A DNA stretch of 14,386 nucleotides from an uncultured Clostridiaceae bacterium (GTDB lineage Bacteria > Bacillota > Clostridia > Lachnospirales > Lachnospiraceae). Positions 1 through 7,901 of this stretch are shown here, piece by piece; within the stretch, counting starts at the first letter, position 1; each line of letters begins with the position of its first letter. A model generated the notes under the pieces. It was not told where the DNA came from. It saw only the letters and a program-made list of their open reading frames with translations, and did not search any database. The DNA lies in NCBI GenBank assembly GCA_958441075.1, contig CAUCBQ010000042.1:1-14386 (forward strand), written 5' to 3'. Both the position numbers and the translations under genes were made by a program.

Positions 1-1192
1 GCAGCTTGAAGCCGTAGAAGGTGTCCATTACAAAGGCTACGCCGCCCTTTCCAGACTGGCTGTTGATACGGACAATAGGCTCATATTCCCTTCCAATATC
101 AGAAGGGTCAATGGGAAGGTAGGGAACCTCCCAATACTCGCTCTTTCTCTCTCTGAGGGCCTGCATTCCCTTGTTGATGGCATCCTGATGGGAGCCTGAA
201 AAAGCAGTAAATACAAGCTTTCCGGCATAGGGGTGTCTGGGCGGAATATCCATCTTGGTACAGCGCTCGCAGACCTCTGCAATTTCACGGATATTTTCAA
301 TATTCAGCTCCGGATTAATGCCCTGAGAGAACATATTGTAGGCTACGGTCAGAATATCCACATTGCCTGTGCGCTCTCCGTTTCCAAAAAGTGTTCCCTC
401 CACCCGGTCTGCCCCGGCTAACATGGCAAGCTCTGTAGATGCTACGCCTTCACCACGGTCATTGTGGGGATGTACGCTTAAAATAATGCTTTCTCTGTTT
501 TTGAAATGGGTATTCATCCATTCAATCTGATCCGCATATACATTTGGAGTTGTCATTTCCACAGTGGAGGGCAGATTGATGATAATCGGATTTTCCTTTG
601 TAGCGCCCCAGGTTTCCTGAACTGCCGTACAGATATCAAGAGCAAATTCCAGCTCTGTTCCTGTAAAGCTCTCAGGAGAATACTCCAGACGGATCTGGGT
701 ATCACAATCCGCTGCATAACGCTGCACCAGCTTTGTGCCTACAATAGCAATATCCTTGATTTCTTCCATATCCTTATGGAAAACCACATCTCTCTGCAGG
801 GTAGAAGTGGAATTATATATATGCACAATGGCCTTTTTTACGCCCTGCAATGCCTCAAAGGTCCTGCGGATCAGGTGCTCTCTGCACTGCACCAGAACCT
901 GAACCTCCACATCGTCAGGAATCAGCCTGCGCTCTACCAGAGTGCGGAGAAAATCATATTCGATCTGAGATGCAGCGGGAAAGCCCACCTCAATCTCCTT
1001 AAAGCCCAGCTTCACCAGAAGGTTAAACATCTCCACCTTTTCTTCTACTACCATGGGTTCTACCAGAGCCTGATTACCATCTCTCAGGTCTACACTGCAC
1101 CATACCGGCGCTTTCATAATCTCCTTCCCCGGCCAGGTGCGCTCCGGAAAATCTACTACCGGCACTCTTTTATATCTCTTATAGTTTAACAT
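1..1192 (-). CDS. leuA: 2-isopropylmalate synthase, type 2 (N-terminal 397 codons, cut by window edge)
   Basis: First committed step of leucine synthesis: condenses acetyl-CoA with 2-oxoisovalerate to give 2-isopropylmalate in the cytoplasm. Translating the minus strand from the ATG at 1190-1192 gives 397 uninterrupted codons to the left edge. The catalytic TIM barrel is recognisable: RDG at residues 37-39 (catalytic Arg and metal-binding Asp), the HPHND metal motif at 241-245, and GNGERTGN at 270-277. The long N-terminal lead-in (residues 1-30, ending APVWCSVDLRDG) is typical of the roughly 550-residue type-2 enzymes, so about 150 residues, including most of the C-terminal leucine-sensing region, lie outside. 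The start is supported by GGAGG nine bases upstream. The gene has its own promoter about 50 bases away, so it is not simply the tail of the glmM operon. Homocitrate synthase is a less likely alternative. Confidence 0.95.
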   Translation of the reverse strand, partial: MLNYKRYKRVPVVDFPERTWPGKEIMKAPVWCSVDLRDGNQALVEPMVVEEKVEMFNLLVKLGFKEIEVGFPAASQIEYDFLRTLVERRLIPDDVEVQVLVQCREHLIRRTFEALQGVKKAIVHIYNSTSTLQRDVVFHKDMEEIKDIAIVGTKLVQRYAADCDTQIRLEYSPESFTGTELEFALDICTAVQETWGATKENPIIINLPSTVEMTTPNVYADQIEWMNTHFKNRESIILSVHPHNDRGEGVASTELAMLAGADRVEGTLFGNGERTGNVDILTVAYNMFSQGINPELNIENIREIAEVCERCTKMDIPPRHPYAGKLVFTAFSGSHQDAINKGMQALRERKSEYWEVPYLPIDPSDIGREYEPIVRINSQSGKGGVAFVMDTFYGFKL

Positions 1193-1244
1193 CTCCCATA
1201 TCCTCCCTTCCAGCATTTTCCTTAAGGCTTTCAAATGTTACTTT

Positions 1245-1273
1245 ATTATAACACAGCGATATATAACTTACAA
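1245..1273 (-). promoter_or_regulatory. Sigma-A promoter of leuA
   Basis: On the minus strand, TTGTAA (1268-1273), a 17-base spacer and a perfect TATAAT (1245-1250) preceded by TGT, an extended -10. Transcription would begin near 1238, leaving a leader of about 45 bases. That is too short for a T-box or a leucine-codon attenuator, so tRNA- or peptide-based attenuation is not evident here. Confidence 0.8.
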
Positions 1274-1352
1274 GCAAGGGAAGGGTTTTTACTATTCATA
1301 ATAGTTATGGCTGATATTCCCGATTTTTATTGCAGAACAGTCGTCTGCCGTC

Positions 1353-2705
1353 TCAGATACAGTGCCCCTGAGCCTTCATGACGGAGATTACCTGATCCAC
1401 ATATTTCTCGCAGGTTTCCATATCCGCCGCCTCCACCATCACGCGGACCAGCGGCTCTGTTCCGGAAGAACGCAGAAGAATCCTGCCGTCGCTTCCAAGA
1501 GCTTCTGTCACCTTCTTTACCTCTGACTGAACTGCCTCATCCTCCTGAGCCGCATTTTTATCCTTTACTCTTATATTTTTAAGAACCTGAGGATAAATCT
1601 CTACCTCAGAAGCCAGCTTTGCAAGAGACTGCTTCTTTTCCAGAATCACCTCCATTACCTTTAAGGAGGTCAGGATACCGTCTCCGGTAGTAGCATGCTT
1701 ACTGAAAATAATATGACCGGACTGCTCGCCTCCCAGGCAGTTTCCCGTGGCAGCCATATTCTCATAGACATACTTATCGCCTACCGCTGTCTTTTCATAG
1801 GAAATTCCCTCCCGGTCAAATGCCTTATACAGACCAAAATTGGACATAACCGTAGTAACTACTGTATTGTGAAACAGGCTGCCCTGTTCCTTCATGTATT
1901 TTCCGCAGATATACATAATGCGGTCTCCGTCCACTACATTTCCCTCACTGTCCACAGCAATACAGCGGTCTGCATCTCCGTCATAGGCAAAGCCTGCGTC
2001 GCAGCCCTGTTCAACCACATACTTCTGAAGATGCTCAATATGGGTAGAGCCGCAGTCTGTATTGATATTCAGGCCGTTGGGTTCATTGCTTATTACAAAG
2101 GTCTGAGCGCCCAGGGCGTCAAATACATTCTTTGCGATAGCAGAAGCACTTCCATTGGCACAGTCTAAAGCCACCTTCATATTTTTAAAGGAACGGGTTG
2201 CAATGGAAATCAGATAGCCGATATAACGGTTTCTTCCGGCTGCAAAATCCACGGTACGTCCAATGGAATCCCTCTTTGCCAGAGGAAGCTCCTCCCGTTC
2301 GCCGTCCAGATACCGTTCAATCTCTGTAATTACAGCCTCCTCCAGCTTTTCTCCCTTTTCGTTGATTACCTTAATGCCATTATCGTAGTAAGGATTATGG
2401 CTGGCGGAAATCATGATACCGCAGTGAAAGCCCTCTGTGCGCACCACATAGGAAACACTGGGAGTCGTTGTCACATGGAGAAGAAATACATCTGCTCCAG
2501 AAGCTGTAAGCCCGGATACCAGAGAGTATTCAAACATATAGCTGCTTCTTCGGGTATCCTTTCCGATTACAACCCGGCAGCGCTCTCCCGGATTCTTCTG
2601 TCCGTAGTACCAGCCTAAAAAGCGGCCTACCTTATATGCATGCTCTACCGTCAGATCTACATTGGCTTCGCCTCGGAAGCCGTCTGTTCCAAAATATTTT
2701 CCCAT
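1353..2705 (-). CDS. glmM: Phosphoglucosamine mutase
   Basis: Converts glucosamine-6-phosphate to glucosamine-1-phosphate, the precursor of UDP-GlcNAc for peptidoglycan and other envelope polymers; cytoplasmic. The 450-residue length is normal. It starts with the hallmark GKYFGTDGFRG; the phosphoserine loop is ISASHNP with catalytic Ser102; the magnesium loop DGDADR is at 242-247; the sugar-specificity loop GGEQSG is at 325-330; the C-terminal phosphate-binding loop RSSGTEP is at 412-418. The GEQSG loop and the SASHNP serine separate GlmM from phosphomannomutase/phosphoglucomutase relatives. AGAGGA lies about ten bases before the ATG. It is last in the rmlA-rmlB-rmlD-glmM unit, 54 bases after rmlD, and no terminator separates them. 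I also see no convincing terminator between glmM and leuA. Confidence 0.95.
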   Translation of the reverse strand: MGKYFGTDGFRGEANVDLTVEHAYKVGRFLGWYYGQKNPGERCRVVIGKDTRRSSYMFEYSLVSGLTASGADVFLLHVTTTPSVSYVVRTEGFHCGIMISASHNPYYDNGIKVINEKGEKLEEAVITEIERYLDGEREELPLAKRDSIGRTVDFAAGRNRYIGYLISIATRSFKNMKVALDCANGSASAIAKNVFDALGAQTFVISNEPNGLNINTDCGSTHIEHLQKYVVEQGCDAGFAYDGDADRCIAVDSEGNVVDGDRIMYICGKYMKEQGSLFHNTVVTTVMSNFGLYKAFDREGISYEKTAVGDKYVYENMAATGNCLGGEQSGHIIFSKHATTGDGILTSLKVMEVILEKKQSLAKLASEVEIYPQVLKNIRVKDKNAAQEDEAVQSEVKKVTEALGSDGRILLRSSGTEPLVRVMVEAADMETCEKYVDQVISVMKAQGHCI

Positions 2706-2759
2706 TGCTTTTATGTCCTCTCTGTCTCAGATTTTCCTGCACCCGGCTGCCTCTCCTGC

Positions 2760-3620
2760 TTAAATCTCCTGTCCCGTCTTTCTAAGCTCCTCCAGATACC
2801 GTCCCAGGGCGTCCTGCCAGGAGGGAAGGCGGCTAAAGCCGTTCTCCGTAAGCTTTTCCTTGCTCATACGGCTGTTTGACGGCCTCTTTGCCTTAGCCGG
2901 AAAGCCGGAGGAATCCACAGGAGTTACCTTTACATCTATACCGGCCTGCTTAAAAATCTCACAGGCAAATTCATACCAGGAGCACAGCCCCTCATTCGTA
3001 GCATGGTAGCGTCCGTAACGGTCAGACTGAATCATTTCCACCAGGAGCTTTGCCAGATCATAGGTGTAGGTAGGCGAGCCGATCTGGTCGTCTACTACAC
3101 TTACCGCTCCCCGCTCCTTTCCCAGACGCAGCATGGTTTTGATGAAATTCTTTCCGTTGACGCCGAATACCCAGGCAATGCGGACCGTAAAGAACTTCTC
3201 CACATTCTGCTCTACCGCAATCTCTCCTTCATACTTTGTCAGTCCATAGACATTTAAGGGCTCTCTGTGATCATCAGGCTCCCAGGGACGTTCCCCCTGA
3301 CCGTTAAACACATAATCCGTGCTGATATACATCATCTTGATATCCAGTTCCCGGCAGACCTTTGCAATATTTCTGGTGCCCTCTGCATTGACCTTCCTGC
3401 ACAGCTCCACATTGTCCTCTGCTGCATCTACTGCAGTATATGCGGCACAGTGGATCACTGCGTCAGGCTTTGCTTCCTTTATCACTCTGTCACAGGCAGC
3501 TCCGTCTGTGATATCCATCTCCTCCACATCTACACCAATGCCTTCGATTCCCTTTGCAGCCAGCTCATCCATCACATCGTGGCCCAGCTGTCCCTTTACG
3601 CCAGTTACAAGCACTCTCAT
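2760..3620 (-). CDS. rfbD: dTDP-4-dehydrorhamnose reductase
   Basis: Last step of dTDP-L-rhamnose synthesis: NAD(P)H-dependent reduction of dTDP-4-keto-L-rhamnose; cytoplasmic. It is a short-chain dehydrogenase (extended SDR) with a Rossmann GxxGxxG at residues 7-13, CAAYTAVDAAE at 58-68, the catalytic STD at 100-102 and YxxxK at 125-129. A DQIGSPTYT stretch and a C-terminal RPSNSRMSKEKL segment are typical of RmlD. I place the start at the ATG at 3618-3620, giving 286 residues: MRVLVTG is the usual family N-terminus and GAGGT sits eight bases upstream. An in-frame ATG at 3633-3635 would add five residues, but it overlaps that ribosome site. Residue patterns give no reason to expect a substrate other than dTDP-4-keto-L-rhamnose, although no rmlC epimerase gene lies in the operon. 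Confidence 0.93.
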   Translation of the reverse strand: MRVLVTGVKGQLGHDVMDELAAKGIEGIGVDVEEMDITDGAACDRVIKEAKPDAVIHCAAYTAVDAAEDNVELCRKVNAEGTRNIAKVCRELDIKMMYISTDYVFNGQGERPWEPDDHREPLNVYGLTKYEGEIAVEQNVEKFFTVRIAWVFGVNGKNFIKTMLRLGKERGAVSVVDDQIGSPTYTYDLAKLLVEMIQSDRYGRYHATNEGLCSWYEFACEIFKQAGIDVKVTPVDSSGFPAKAKRPSNSRMSKEKLTENGFSRLPSWQDALGRYLEELRKTGQEI

Positions 3621-3728
3621 TCTTAAATACCTCATTCTTTCAAGTCTCTATGGCACAAAGGCTGGCAGCGGCAAATGCACTCCTTACAAGTTTCTCTGCC
3701 GCCGTCAGCCATACTCTGTTTTCCGTAT

Positions 3729-4751
3729 TTACAGGCGGTTTCCGTACATTTTATCAAAATAGCTGCTGTACTCGCCGCTTAAAATATTTTTCCACCAGTC
3801 CTGATTGTCCAGATACCACTGGATAGTCTGTGCAATGCCTGTGTCAAAGTTATACTTTGGCTTCCAGCCAAGCTCTGTCTCGATCTTAGTGGGGTCAATG
3901 GCATAGCGCATATCGTGTCCCGGGCGGTCGGTCACAAAGCGGATCAGGCTCTCCGGCTTGTTCAGGGCCTTTAAGATGGTCTTTACCACCTCCAGGTTGG
4001 TGCGCTCATTGTGTCCACCAATGTTGTAAACCTCGCCCTCACGGCCCTTGTGGATTACCAGGTCAATAGCCTCGCAGTGATCTGCCACATGGAGCCAGTC
4101 GCGGACATTTTCACCGGTTCCGTATACGGGAAGCTCCTCATCTGCCAGAGCGCGGCTGATGATTAAGGGGATCAGCTTCTCAGGGAAGTGATAGGGGCCG
4201 TAGTTGTTGGAGCAGCGTGATACGGTCACAGGCAGTCCATAGGTTCTGTGGTAAGCCAGAACGAACAGGTCTGCGCTTGCCTTGGATGAAGAATAGGGGC
4301 TGGAGGTGTGAAGAGGCGTTGTCTCTGTAAAGAAAAGATCCGGGCGGTCTAATGGCAGATCTCCGTACACCTCATCCGTAGATACCTGATGGTAACGCTT
4401 AATGCCATAGGTACGGCAGGCGTCCAACAGAGTGGTTGTTCCCATTACATTAGTGCGCACAAAGGCTTCCGGATCGGTAATGGAGCGGTCTACATGGCTC
4501 TCAGCCGCAAAATTTACAACCATATCCGGCTTTTCCTTCTCAAACAGATCGAAAATAAATGTACGGTCTGCGATATCACCCTTTACAAATTTGTAGTTCG
4601 GCTTGTTCTCAACAGGCTTTAAGTTCTCCAGATTGCCCGCATAGGTAAGCAGATCCAGATTGATAATCTCATAATCCGGGTATTTATTTACCATATGGTG
4701 CACAAAATTGCTTCCGATAAATCCGGCTCCGCCGGTAACGATAATCTTCAT
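3729..4751 (-). CDS. rfbB: dTDP-glucose 4,6-dehydratase
   Basis: Converts dTDP-glucose to dTDP-4-keto-6-deoxyglucose using bound NAD+, the branch point to rhamnose and other dTDP-deoxysugars. The 340-residue length is normal. Rossmann motif GGAGFIG at residues 7-13; NFAAESHVDRS at 80-90; the catalytic STDEVYG at 124-130, whose Asp-Glu pair is diagnostic of dehydratases; catalytic YSSSK at 153-157; the SNNYGPYHFPEKLIP substrate-loop motif follows. The start is clear: GGAGG ten bases upstream and the canonical MKIIVTGGAGFIG. It begins 20 bases after the rmlA stop, so the two are one transcript. A gap of about 108 bases, unusually long for this operon, separates it from rmlD. Confidence 0.96.
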   Translation of the reverse strand: MKIIVTGGAGFIGSNFVHHMVNKYPDYEIINLDLLTYAGNLENLKPVENKPNYKFVKGDIADRTFIFDLFEKEKPDMVVNFAAESHVDRSITDPEAFVRTNVMGTTTLLDACRTYGIKRYHQVSTDEVYGDLPLDRPDLFFTETTPLHTSSPYSSSKASADLFVLAYHRTYGLPVTVSRCSNNYGPYHFPEKLIPLIISRALADEELPVYGTGENVRDWLHVADHCEAIDLVIHKGREGEVYNIGGHNERTNLEVVKTILKALNKPESLIRFVTDRPGHDMRYAIDPTKIETELGWKPKYNFDTGIAQTIQWYLDNQDWWKNILSGEYSSYFDKMYGNRL

Positions 4752-4771
4752 TTATTGTATTCCTCCAAACT

Positions 4772-5665
4772 CTACTGTTCTTTCAGCTTATCCACATATT
4801 TGCCGTCAAGAACATCCTTTAAATACTTTCCGTACTGGTTTTTCTTAAGAATCTCATAGGTTTCAAGAACCTGTTCTTTCGTGATCCAGCCGTTTAAGTA
4901 GGCAATCTCCTCCAGACAGGCAATCTTTCTGTGCTGGTGGGTTTCTACCGTCTTTACAAAGTTAGTAGCCTCTACCAGTGACTCATGGGTTCCCGTATCC
5001 AGCCAGGTAAAGCCCTGTCCCAGAAGGATCACATCCAGCTCGCCGTTTTCCAGATAGATACGGTTTAAGTCTGTGATCTCCAGCTCGCCTCTGGCAGAGG
5101 GCTTTAAGTTCTTTGCGTACTCCACCACCCGGTTGTCATAGAAATACAGGCCTGTGACACAGTAGTTTGACTTTGGCTTTTCAGGCTTTTCTTCAATGGA
5201 AATGGCCTTTCCGTTTTCATCAAACTCCACGATGCCGAACCGCTCCGGATCGTCCACATAGTAGCCGAACACGGTAGCGCCATTTTCTCTGGACGCTGCC
5301 GCCTTTAACCGCTTTGTAAGGCCCTGTCCATGGAAAATGTTATCGCCAAGAACCATGGCAACGGAATCTTTGCCGATAAATTCCTCTCCGATGATAAAAG
5401 CCTGGGCCAGTCCGTCGGGACTTGGCTGAACCGCATAGCTTAAATTGATGCCAAAGGGATGTCCGTCTCCCAAAAGAGCCTTAAAGCGGGGCGTATCCTC
5501 CGGTGTGGAAATAATCAGTATATCCCTGATTCCCGCGTTCATCAGTACAGACAATGGGTAATAGATCATGGGTTTATCGTAAATAGGCAAAAGCTGCTTG
5601 GATGTAACCTTTGTCAGCGGATACAGTCTGGTTCCGCTTCCTCCGGCAAGTATAATTCCTTTCAT
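4772..5665 (-). CDS. rfbA: Glucose-1-phosphate thymidylyltransferase
   Basis: Makes dTDP-glucose and pyrophosphate from glucose-1-phosphate and dTTP, the entry step of the dTDP-sugar pathway. The 297-residue length fits RmlA. The nucleotide-binding signature LAGGSGTRLYPLT is at residues 6-18; the KQLLPIYDKPMIYYPL motif is at 23-38; metal-binding Asp108 is in LGDN; EEKP is at 158-161; a second metal-binding Asp223 is in WLDTGTH. The SKQLLPIYDKPMIYYPL wording is specific for thymidylyl- over uridylyl-transferases. First gene of its operon, with AAGGAGGA about six bases before the ATG, a strong promoter at 5722-5750 and a hairpin next to the ribosome site that may tune expression of the whole unit. 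Confidence 0.96.
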   Translation of the reverse strand: MKGIILAGGSGTRLYPLTKVTSKQLLPIYDKPMIYYPLSVLMNAGIRDILIISTPEDTPRFKALLGDGHPFGINLSYAVQPSPDGLAQAFIIGEEFIGKDSVAMVLGDNIFHGQGLTKRLKAAASRENGATVFGYYVDDPERFGIVEFDENGKAISIEEKPEKPKSNYCVTGLYFYDNRVVEYAKNLKPSARGELEITDLNRIYLENGELDVILLGQGFTWLDTGTHESLVEATNFVKTVETHQHRKIACLEEIAYLNGWITKEQVLETYEILKKNQYGKYLKDVLDGKYVDKLKEQ

Positions 5666-5679
5666 ATAATTCCTCCTTG

Positions 5680-5703
5680 CAGACCCGAAGCGCAGCGGGT
5701 CTG
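5680..5703 (-). promoter_or_regulatory. Leader hairpin immediately before the rmlA ribosome site
   Basis: Perfect 8-bp inverted repeat: CAGACCCG, an 8-base loop, CGGGTCTG. On the minus strand it lies about 12 bases after the predicted transcription start and ends one base before the AAGGAGGA ribosome site. No U-run follows, so it is not an intrinsic terminator. It could stabilise the 5' end of the mRNA or influence ribosome access. The pairing is seen directly; the role is inference. Confidence 0.55.
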
Positions 5704-5721
5704 ACCATCATTTCTTTTCCC

Positions 5722-5750
5722 ACTATATCATATTATCCTCAATTTGTGAA
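5722..5750 (-). promoter_or_regulatory. Sigma-A promoter of the rmlA-rmlB-rmlD-glmM operon
   Basis: Minus strand TTCACA (5745-5750), a 17-base spacer and TATAGT (5722-5727) with an upstream TGA (extended -10). Each hexamer matches the consensus at five of six positions. The predicted start near 5715 gives a leader of about 50 bases. The promoter sits only about 50 bases past the yitT-family stop codon, and I see no canonical terminator in that short interval, so some read-through from the upstream unit is possible. Confidence 0.75.
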
Positions 5751-5800
5751 CTACTCATTGCCTAAAACCAATGAACTTCCCGCCTTCCAGCAGGTATTCC

Positions 5801-6667
5801 TCATTCAATCGGCTTTTGATAAAAACCGCCGAAAAAGGTTTCCGTAGGAAGGACATTTACAATCACATGAGGATCAACCTGACGCATCAGGTGTACAATA
5901 TCCTGAACCTCGTAAGAAGAAACCACTGTATGAAGCAGACTCATTTTTCTTCCGCTGTAGCCGCCATAACCATCCAGAACAGAAATTCCATGACGGCAAT
6001 GGGCTACATAGGCTTTTACTACCGCCTCAGGCTCTTCCGTTGTCACCTGCAGAGTTACCCGCTTATAGCGGTGGTAAAAGCTGTCGATGGTCTTTGTGGA
6101 AATAAACTGGAACATAATGGAATAGCCTGCATACTCCCATCCAAACATATATCCAAAAATGCAGAGCATTCCCACATTAAAAGCAAAAACATACTGCCAG
6201 ATTGCTTTTCCCAGACGATTCGATACATAAAGGGCAATAAAATCTGTTCCCGCAGTTGAAGCATTTCCCTTTAATGCCGCAGCAATAGCCAGACCATAGA
6301 GAAACCCTCCAAAACAGATATTCAAAAGCGCATCCTCAAACAAAGGATGAAACACAGGTAATTTTAAAAAGAAGCTGGCTAAAAATACCTGTATCATAGA
6401 AAATATCACAAATTTCTTCCCAATATGCCGGTAACAAAAAACGGCAACCGGAATATTCAGTGCGATCATACCCAAAGAAGTAGAAAAATGAACCCCGAAA
6501 AGACCGGTAATCTGCTCTACCAGACGGGCTACTCCTGTGAACCCGCTTGGAAGAATATGGGCCGGTATTAAAAAAGTATTCATGGTAAAGGCCTGAAGAA
6601 AAGCAGAAAACACTACAGCCGCTGTTGTTATTACATATCTCATAATTTTATTATTTTTTGTCATCAT
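5801..6667 (-). CDS. YitT-family integral membrane protein (DUF161/DUF2179)
   Basis: Membrane protein of unknown transport role. The 288 residues match the YitT layout: about five hydrophobic segments within residues 10-190, with the family-typical SGFTGVARL (41-49) and GNASTAGTDFIAL (134-146), then a soluble C-terminal DUF2179 domain at about 205-282 (RVTLQVTTEEPEAVV, then HTVVSSYEVQDIV). The second motif usually reads closer to GGSTGGTD, so this member varies slightly there. The start ATG (6665-6667) overlaps the cutC stop in ATGA; a second ATG follows directly and has better spacing from the GGGAG upstream, so the start may be one codon later. Last gene of the thrE-cutC-yitT chain, presumably translated by coupling. 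The family assignment is firm; the substrate is unknown. Confidence 0.88.
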   Translation of the reverse strand: MMTKNNKIMRYVITTAAVVFSAFLQAFTMNTFLIPAHILPSGFTGVARLVEQITGLFGVHFSTSLGMIALNIPVAVFCYRHIGKKFVIFSMIQVFLASFFLKLPVFHPLFEDALLNICFGGFLYGLAIAAALKGNASTAGTDFIALYVSNRLGKAIWQYVFAFNVGMLCIFGYMFGWEYAGYSIMFQFISTKTIDSFYHRYKRVTLQVTTEEPEAVVKAYVAHCRHGISVLDGYGGYSGRKMSLLHTVVSSYEVQDIVHLMRQVDPHVIVNVLPTETFFGGFYQKPIE

Positions 6668-7407
6668 ACACTCCCTGTCAGCTTTCTAACAAGCCTTTCA
6701 CTTACTGCATCATATTCATTTTCATGAGGTTCAGGGGCAAAACAATAATTAACCCACTGACCGGAAGTAGTTCTGTCCGTCTTCCAGTCTCTGCAGGAGG
6801 AATGGATTTGTCCGATCCCGGTTTCCTCCATAAATTTGCGGGCATTATTTCCATTTATGCCGCTGCCAGCCAAAATCTGAATGTGCTTTCCGTATTGTTC
6901 CTGAAGAACCTTTAAAAGTCCGGCTCCCTGCACCGCCGTTTCTTTTTGACCACTGGTAAGAATCCGGTCGGTGCCCAGACGAATCAGCTCCTCAACTGCT
7001 TCTATGGGATTTTCCACGCAGTCAAACGCCCTGTGGAATACAGCTTCTCCATGAAATTCATGAATCAAACGTATCATGTGATCTGTCTTTTCTATGTCTA
7101 TTTTACGTTCCGAAGTGAGAAAACCAAACGCCAATCCGTCGCTCCCATTTTCCAAAAGAATACGGGCGTCTGCAAACATCTGCTCTGTCTCCGTCTCTGT
7201 ATAGCAAAATCCTGCTCCTCTGGGCCGAATCATGGAGATCACCTTCAGTCCTGTGTTTTCCTTTGTCAGCCGCAAGCTGCCAACAGAAGGAGTCAGGCCT
7301 CCCAGATACAGGGCACTGTTTAATTCAATCCTCTCTGCGCCTCCCTTCCAGGCCGCCAGGGCGTCCTCATAGCTTCCGCAGCAAATTTCAATCCTGTTTT
7401 TCTTCAT
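6664..7407 (-). CDS. cutC: CutC family protein
   Basis: TIM-barrel protein named for a proposed role in copper homeostasis; that role is disputed in bacteria and its catalytic activity is unknown. The 247 residues carry the family signatures in order: IEICCGS (6-12), GGAERIELNSALYLGGLTPS (22-41), MIRPRGAGFCY (59-69), HRAFD (125-129), RILTSGQ (148-154), AGSGIN (180-185) and IHSS (201-204). Cysteines at 9 and 10 lie in the first strand, a typical place in Firmicute members. It overlaps the upstream ThrE C-terminal gene and the downstream yitT-family gene by four bases each. The ribosome site GGAAG lies inside the end of the preceding gene. No copper exporter or CopY-type regulator is nearby, so the context does not support a copper role. 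Confidence 0.9.
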   Translation of the reverse strand: MKKNRIEICCGSYEDALAAWKGGAERIELNSALYLGGLTPSVGSLRLTKENTGLKVISMIRPRGAGFCYTETETEQMFADARILLENGSDGLAFGFLTSERKIDIEKTDHMIRLIHEFHGEAVFHRAFDCVENPIEAVEELIRLGTDRILTSGQKETAVQGAGLLKVLQEQYGKHIQILAGSGINGNNARKFMEETGIGQIHSSCRDWKTDRTTSGQWVNYCFAPEPHENEYDAVSERLVRKLTGSV

Positions 7408-7901
7408 ATCTTCTCTTCCTTTACAAAATTATCATTTCTGATTCTTCCCATTCCGGCAATCCTGCCAAAAAACCTCTGGGGAATTTCAAACACAAATATA
7501 ATTCCCAGAACAATAGCCACGGCAGCCTTCACAGCCTCAAAGCCTGTGCGGCTGGCCAGAGCCAGCTGGTCCGTGACAATATAATGGGCAGTCCAGTAGA
7601 TCCCCGCTCCGGGAACGATAGGGAAAATGCCGGGAATCATAAACAGAGTAGCCGGACACCGCTCCCAGACCGCAAAAAGCCTGGAAAGAAAAATCACCGC
7701 AGCCGCAGAAAAAAAGGTGGCTTCCGCTGCTGAAAGCCCGGCCCAGCAAAAGCAGAAATACACCAGCCATCCTATGGCCCCGCAGGCTGCACAGAGGCCG
7801 TAGTACTTTTTCGGCACAGAAAATAGAACGGAAAAAGCGGCAGTTCCCACTGCGGCAGCAGTCATTTCCCACACAAGCTCTCTCCATGGAAAGGCAGTCA
7901 T
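7404..7901 (-). CDS. Threonine/serine exporter ThrE, C-terminal half (YjjB type)
   Basis: Small membrane protein of 165 residues matching the ThrE_2/DUF3815 half of the ThrE exporter. About five hydrophobic segments lie between residues 10 and 140, and the diagnostic loop PGIFPIVPGAGIYW is at 90-103. In Corynebacterium ThrE both halves are one polypeptide that exports threonine and serine; in many bacteria they are separate, as YjjP and YjjB, and there succinate export has also been proposed. This half is expected to pair with the 274-residue protein encoded just upstream. The start ATG overlaps that gene's stop (ATGA), and the ribosome site GGGAGGA lies within its last codons. Substrate not determinable from sequence. 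Confidence 0.88.
   Translation of the reverse strand: MTAFPWRELVWEMTAAAVGTAAFSVLFSVPKKYYGLCAACGAIGWLVYFCFCWAGLSAAEATFFSAAAVIFLSRLFAVWERCPATLFMIPGIFPIVPGAGIYWTAHYIVTDQLALASRTGFEAVKAAVAIVLGIIFVFEIPQRFFGRIAGMGRIRNDNFVKEEKI

Noticed and set aside
506..1189. Plus-strand open frame of 227 codons
   Set aside because: It is antisense to leuA, whose minus-strand frame carries the conserved RDG and HPHND motifs; the plus frame has no recognisable domain.
1193..1352. T-box or leucine attenuator ahead of leuA
   Set aside because: The promoter leaves only about 45 bases of leader, with no leucine codon run and no terminator/antiterminator pair.
1284..1352. Terminator after glmM
   Set aside because: Two short dyads exist (GCAGA/TCTGC and ACTATT/AATAGT) but neither is followed by a U-run on the minus strand.
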